Below are positions 5,919-7,876 of a stretch of DNA of 7,876 bases, in pieces; the first letter of the stretch is position 1; each line of letters starts with the position of its first letter. Both the position numbers and the translations under genes were made by a program. The notes below the pieces were generated by a model. The model saw nothing but the letters and a program-made list of their open reading frames with translations. It was not told the origin of the DNA and did not search any database. The stretch spans positions 1-7,876 of the forward strand of contig CABSNH010000073.1 of the NCBI GenBank assembly GCA_902478985.1. Direction: 5' to 3'. Source of the stretch: an uncultured Collinsella sp. GTDB taxonomy: Bacteria; Actinomycetota; Coriobacteriia; Coriobacteriales; Coriobacteriaceae.

Positions 5919-7145
5919 ATGAGCAAGGAAAAAGTCGTTCTCGCATATTCCGGTGGTCTTGATACATCCGTATGTGTCAAGTGGCTCCAGGACGAGAAGA
6001 ATCTCGATGTCGTTTGCGTCTGCGGCAACGTGGGCCAGGAGGAGACCGGCCTGGATGCCAAGAAGCAGAAGGCGCTCGACCTGGGCGTTCTCGATTGCCA
6101 GGTGCTCGACCTGCGTGACGAGTTCTCCGATGAGTTCCTGACTAAGGCCATCGCCGCAAACTCCATGTACGAGAACAAGTACCCGCTGCTCTCCGCTCTG
6201 TCTCGCCCGCTGCTCGCCAAGAAGCTTGTCGAGGTCGCTCACGAGTTTGGCGCGACCTACGTCGCCCACGGCTGCACCGGCAAGGGTAACGACCAGGTTC
6301 GTTTTGAGGCTGCCGTCAAGGCCCTCGACCCCGAGCTTAAGGTTATCGCTCCGGTTCGCGAGTGGGATCTGAAGTGCCGTCCCGACGAGGTCGCCTACGC
6401 TCACGCCCATAACGTGCCGGTTCCCGAGGGTGCCAACGACAACCCCTATTCCATCGACGACAACCTGTGGGGTCGTGCCATTGAGTGCGGCCACCTGGAG
6501 GATCCCTGGAACGAGCCGCTCGACGACGCTTGGGTTATGACCAAGAATCCGGAGGACACGCCGGACACCCCGACGTATACCGAGATTGAGTTTGAGGCCG
6601 GCAAGCCCGTCGCCGTCGACGGCAAGAAGATGAAACTCTCCGAGATCGTCATCGCCCTCAACAAGATTTCGGGCGACAACGGCTTTGGCCGTCTCGACCT
6701 GGTTGAGGATCGTCTGGTGGGCCTCAAGAGCCGCGAGTGCTATGAGGTTCCTGGCGCCCTGACGCTCATCACCGCCCACAAGGCGCTCGAGGACATTTGC
6801 GTCGAGGGCGACCTGCTCAAGACTAAGATTAAGCTCGAGCAGGATTGGGCCACCGCCGTGTACAACGGCCAGTGGTACAGCCCGCTCAAAAACGCGCTCG
6901 ACGCTTTTATGGCCGACACCCAGAAGTTCGTGACCGGCACCGTCCGTCTGAAGTTCTTTAAGGGCAACTGCCATGTCGTCGGCCGCAAGAGCCCCTTCAG
7001 CCTCTACGACTACGGCCTGGCCACCTACGACCGCGACACCACGTTTGACGAGAAGGCCAGCGCCGGCTTTATCGAGATCGATACGCTGTCGCTCAAGACG
7101 TGGGCTAAGGTCCAGGGTCCCAGCTCCGCTGCCGTCCAGGCTTAA
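5919..7145 (+). CDS. argG: Argininosuccinate synthase
   Basis: This 408-aa cytoplasmic enzyme condenses citrulline with aspartate, using ATP (to AMP + PPi), to give argininosuccinate, the penultimate step of arginine synthesis. The N-terminal ATP pyrophosphatase loop AYSGGLDTS (9-17) is intact. The substrate-binding segment GCTGKGNDQVRFE (118-130) and the block SIDDNLWGRAIECG (178-191) are also typical of the family, as is SRECYEVPGA further on. Length matches the usual 395-410. The start is the ATG at 5919, with GAAAGGA (5905-5911) 7 nt upstream and the conserved strand beginning at residue 6. A longer in-frame extension to the TTG at 5868 has no support. The gene follows an arginine-rich leader peptide, and argH lies about 520 bp downstream, so expression is probably arginine-controlled. 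All 12 arginine codons are CGC or CGT. Confidence 0.98.
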   Translation: MSKEKVVLAYSGGLDTSVCVKWLQDEKNLDVVCVCGNVGQEETGLDAKKQKALDLGVLDCQVLDLRDEFSDEFLTKAIAANSMYENKYPLLSALSRPLLAKKLVEVAHEFGATYVAHGCTGKGNDQVRFEAAVKALDPELKVIAPVREWDLKCRPDEVAYAHAHNVPVPEGANDNPYSIDDNLWGRAIECGHLEDPWNEPLDDAWVMTKNPEDTPDTPTYTEIEFEAGKPVAVDGKKMKLSEIVIALNKISGDNGFGRLDLVEDRLVGLKSRECYEVPGALTLITAHKALEDICVEGDLLKTKIKLEQDWATAVYNGQWYSPLKNALDAFMADTQKFVTGTVRLKFFKGNCHVVGRKSPFSLYDYGLATYDRDTTFDEKASAGFIEIDTLSLKTWAKVQGPSSAAVQA

Positions 7146-7187
7146 GCCTTCCTTTCCTTGGTATCCGCGCGGCCCATCCGCGTGATA

Positions 7188-7223
7188 CATAACGGGCGCA
7201 TGGGGTCCCTACCTTTCGTTATG
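7188..7223 (+). repeat. Inverted repeat downstream of argG
   Basis: CATAACG (7188-7194) and CGTTATG (7217-7223) form a perfect 7-bp inverted repeat around a 22-nt spacer that itself holds the small palindrome GGGTCCC (7203-7209). It starts 42 nt after the argG stop. It may be a 3'-UTR stem or a binding site upstream of the next gene. It has no T-run of the intrinsic terminator type. Confidence 0.4.
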
Positions 7224-7298
7224 CTTGCTGACACTTCTTAACATCGGTGGCCCCTACGTTCCGCCCGCATATATGATGCCGCGTCTGCGGCTGAGTCC

Positions 7299-7328
7299 GA
7301 GCCCCGCCGGGGTTGTCCGGCGGGGCTC
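7299..7328 (+). terminator. Terminator-like hairpin between argG and the small ORF
   Basis: GAGCCCCGCCGG (7299-7310) pairs perfectly with CCGGCGGGGCTC (7317-7328) around the loop GGTTGT, and is followed by CTTCTATCAATTT, a moderately T-rich tail. A small GC-rich stem, GCCGC-GTCT-GCGGC (7278-7291), lies just upstream. The 153-nt distance from the argG stop is long for a simple terminator. It could therefore end argG transcription, or act in the leader of the following small gene. Confidence 0.72.
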
Positions 7329-7378
7329 CTTCTATCAATTTGGCGGCTCTGCGCCTATATATATGAGGAGTATCCATT

Positions 7379-7549
7379 ATGTTCAATGCTGTCGCGCATG
7401 CCTTACTTGCCCTCGCGCCCGAATTCGATGCTGCAAAGGTCGAGGACGTCCCTATGAGCCTGAAGGCCTGGATCGATGGTTCGCAGGGCAACATCCGGAG
7501 GGAGACGTTGGGCGCCAAGTGCATGGCGCGTCACTTCTTTGCAAATTAG
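7379..7549 (+). CDS. Hypothetical 56-aa small protein
   Basis: I do not recognise this protein. The frame runs from ATG 7379 to TAG 7547-7549 and is preceded by GAGGAG at 7365-7370, 8 nt before the start, which is a strong ribosome binding site. The N-terminal third is hydrophobic and alanine/leucine-rich (AVAHALLALAPEF, residues 4-16). The middle is acidic (AKVEDVPMS), and the C-terminal half is basic and polar, with WIDGSQGN (31-38), RRE at 40-42, and the ending ARHFFAN. The hydrophobic stretch is too short and too broken by His and Pro to be a confident membrane helix. A single Cys lies at position 48. The gene sits between argG and argH on the same strand, 50 nt after a terminator-like hairpin and 118 nt before argH. 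It could be a real small accessory protein of the arginine cluster, or a leader ORF for argH. Its arginine content (3 of 56) is not enriched, so arginine attenuation is not suggested here. Confidence 0.55.
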   Translation: MFNAVAHALLALAPEFDAAKVEDVPMSLKAWIDGSQGNIRRETLGAKCMARHFFAN

Positions 7550-7667
7550 CTACATGGCCCCGCGCACGGTGGGGAATGTGTAAAACTAGCGGTTGATAAA
7601 TCGCTTTAGCGACAGGGCGCATTGCTTTGGGCGCTTGTTTTGGTATTTGATGAAAGGGGACGGTTCC
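7550..7667 (+). other. Spacer upstream of argH
   Basis: This 118-bp spacer contains a short CCCC/GGGG stem (7558-7561 with 7571-7574) and GTGTAAAACT (7578-7587). The latter resembles the -10 region proposed for polA (GTGTAAACT), but no matching -35 is seen. No confident promoter or terminator can be called. Confidence 0.3.
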
Positions 7668-7876
7668 ATGGCTCTTTGGGGCGGTCGTTTTGAGGCGGGC
7701 GTGGCCGAGGTCACGCAGAAGTTTGGCGCGTCGCTGCCGGTCGACAAACATCTCTATAAGCAGGATATCGCCGGATCTAAGGCACATGCCAAGATGCTGG
7801 CGGCCCAGGGCATTATTAGCGCCGAGGACGAGCAGGCGATTGCCGAGGGTCTGACCGCAATCGAACAGGATATCGA
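7668..7876 (+). CDS. argH: Argininosuccinate lyase (N-terminal part, cut by window edge)
   Basis: This gene encodes the enzyme that splits argininosuccinate into arginine and fumarate, completing arginine synthesis after ArgG. ArgH belongs to the fumarase/aspartase superfamily and acts as a homotetramer. Only the first 69 residues lie inside the window, so the catalytic Ser/His regions and the GSSxMPxKxN signature cannot be inspected. What is visible is diagnostic: the N-terminus MALWGGRF and the segment DIAGSKAHAKML (33-44), both typical of ArgH. The start is the ATG at 7668, with AAAGGGG (7653-7659) 8 nt upstream. It follows argG and a small unknown gene on the same strand, so it may be co-transcribed with read-through of the hairpin after argG, or have its own promoter. 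Confidence 0.95.
   Translation, partial: MALWGGRFEAGVAEVTQKFGASLPVDKHLYKQDIAGSKAHAKMLAAQGIISAEDEQAIAEGLTAIEQDI

Noticed and set aside
5886..7190. A 434-codon open frame on the minus strand across argG
   Set aside because: It is the antisense shadow of argG, with no motifs and no plausible ribosome binding site.
7225..7596. A 123-codon plus-strand open frame overlapping the small gene before argH
   Set aside because: It reads through the terminator-like hairpin, is Arg/Pro/Cys-rich in the manner of out-of-frame GC DNA, and lacks the well-placed ribosome binding site that the 7379 frame has.
7600..7667. Terminator or promoter just before argH
   Set aside because: GCGC/GCGC pairing and TTTT near 7631-7642 are too short and imperfect, and no -35/-10 pair at normal spacing could be supported.

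Overview
The window looks like chromosomal DNA from a high-GC Gram-positive bacterium, most likely a gut Coriobacteriia member of the Collinsella type. This rests on GC-rich third positions, strong GAAAGGAG-type ribosome binding sites, and the style of the protein families (M18 aminopeptidase, full-length PolA, Cof-like HAD phosphatase, ArgG/ArgH). The taxon is an inference and was not tested by a search. No insertion sequence, CRISPR array, tRNA or rRNA gene was seen.

Layout. Positions 1-1343 (minus) hold nearly all of an M18 zinc aminopeptidase whose C-terminus runs off the left edge. A divergent intergenic region follows, then polA (1510-4260, plus), encoding a complete DNA polymerase I with an intact 5' nuclease, an apparently dead proofreading domain and an intact polymerase. 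polA converges on a HAD-superfamily phosphatase gene (4537-5364, minus). The gap between them holds a strong 14-bp terminator hairpin and a roughly 200-bp nested palindrome whose right outer arm lies inside the last codons of the HAD gene.

From 5365 to 5918 there is a comparatively AT-rich, 550-bp control region in front of argG. It holds a plausible promoter, an ARG-box-like site, a 24-codon leader peptide with six arginine codons (the last three in tandem before the stop), and a chain of short overlapping RNA stems. argG (5919-7145) is followed by a terminator-like hairpin, an unrecognised 56-aa small protein gene (7379-7549), and the start of argH (7668 to the right edge).

Together, argG and argH encode the last two steps of arginine synthesis (citrulline + aspartate to argininosuccinate, then to arginine + fumarate). 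The most interesting part of the window is the argG leader. An arginine-rich leader peptide in front of an arginine synthesis gene suggests ribosome-mediated attenuation by arginine supply, perhaps combined with ArgR-type repression. The second candidate is the nested palindrome downstream of polA and the HAD gene, which may be a dispersed intergenic repeat.
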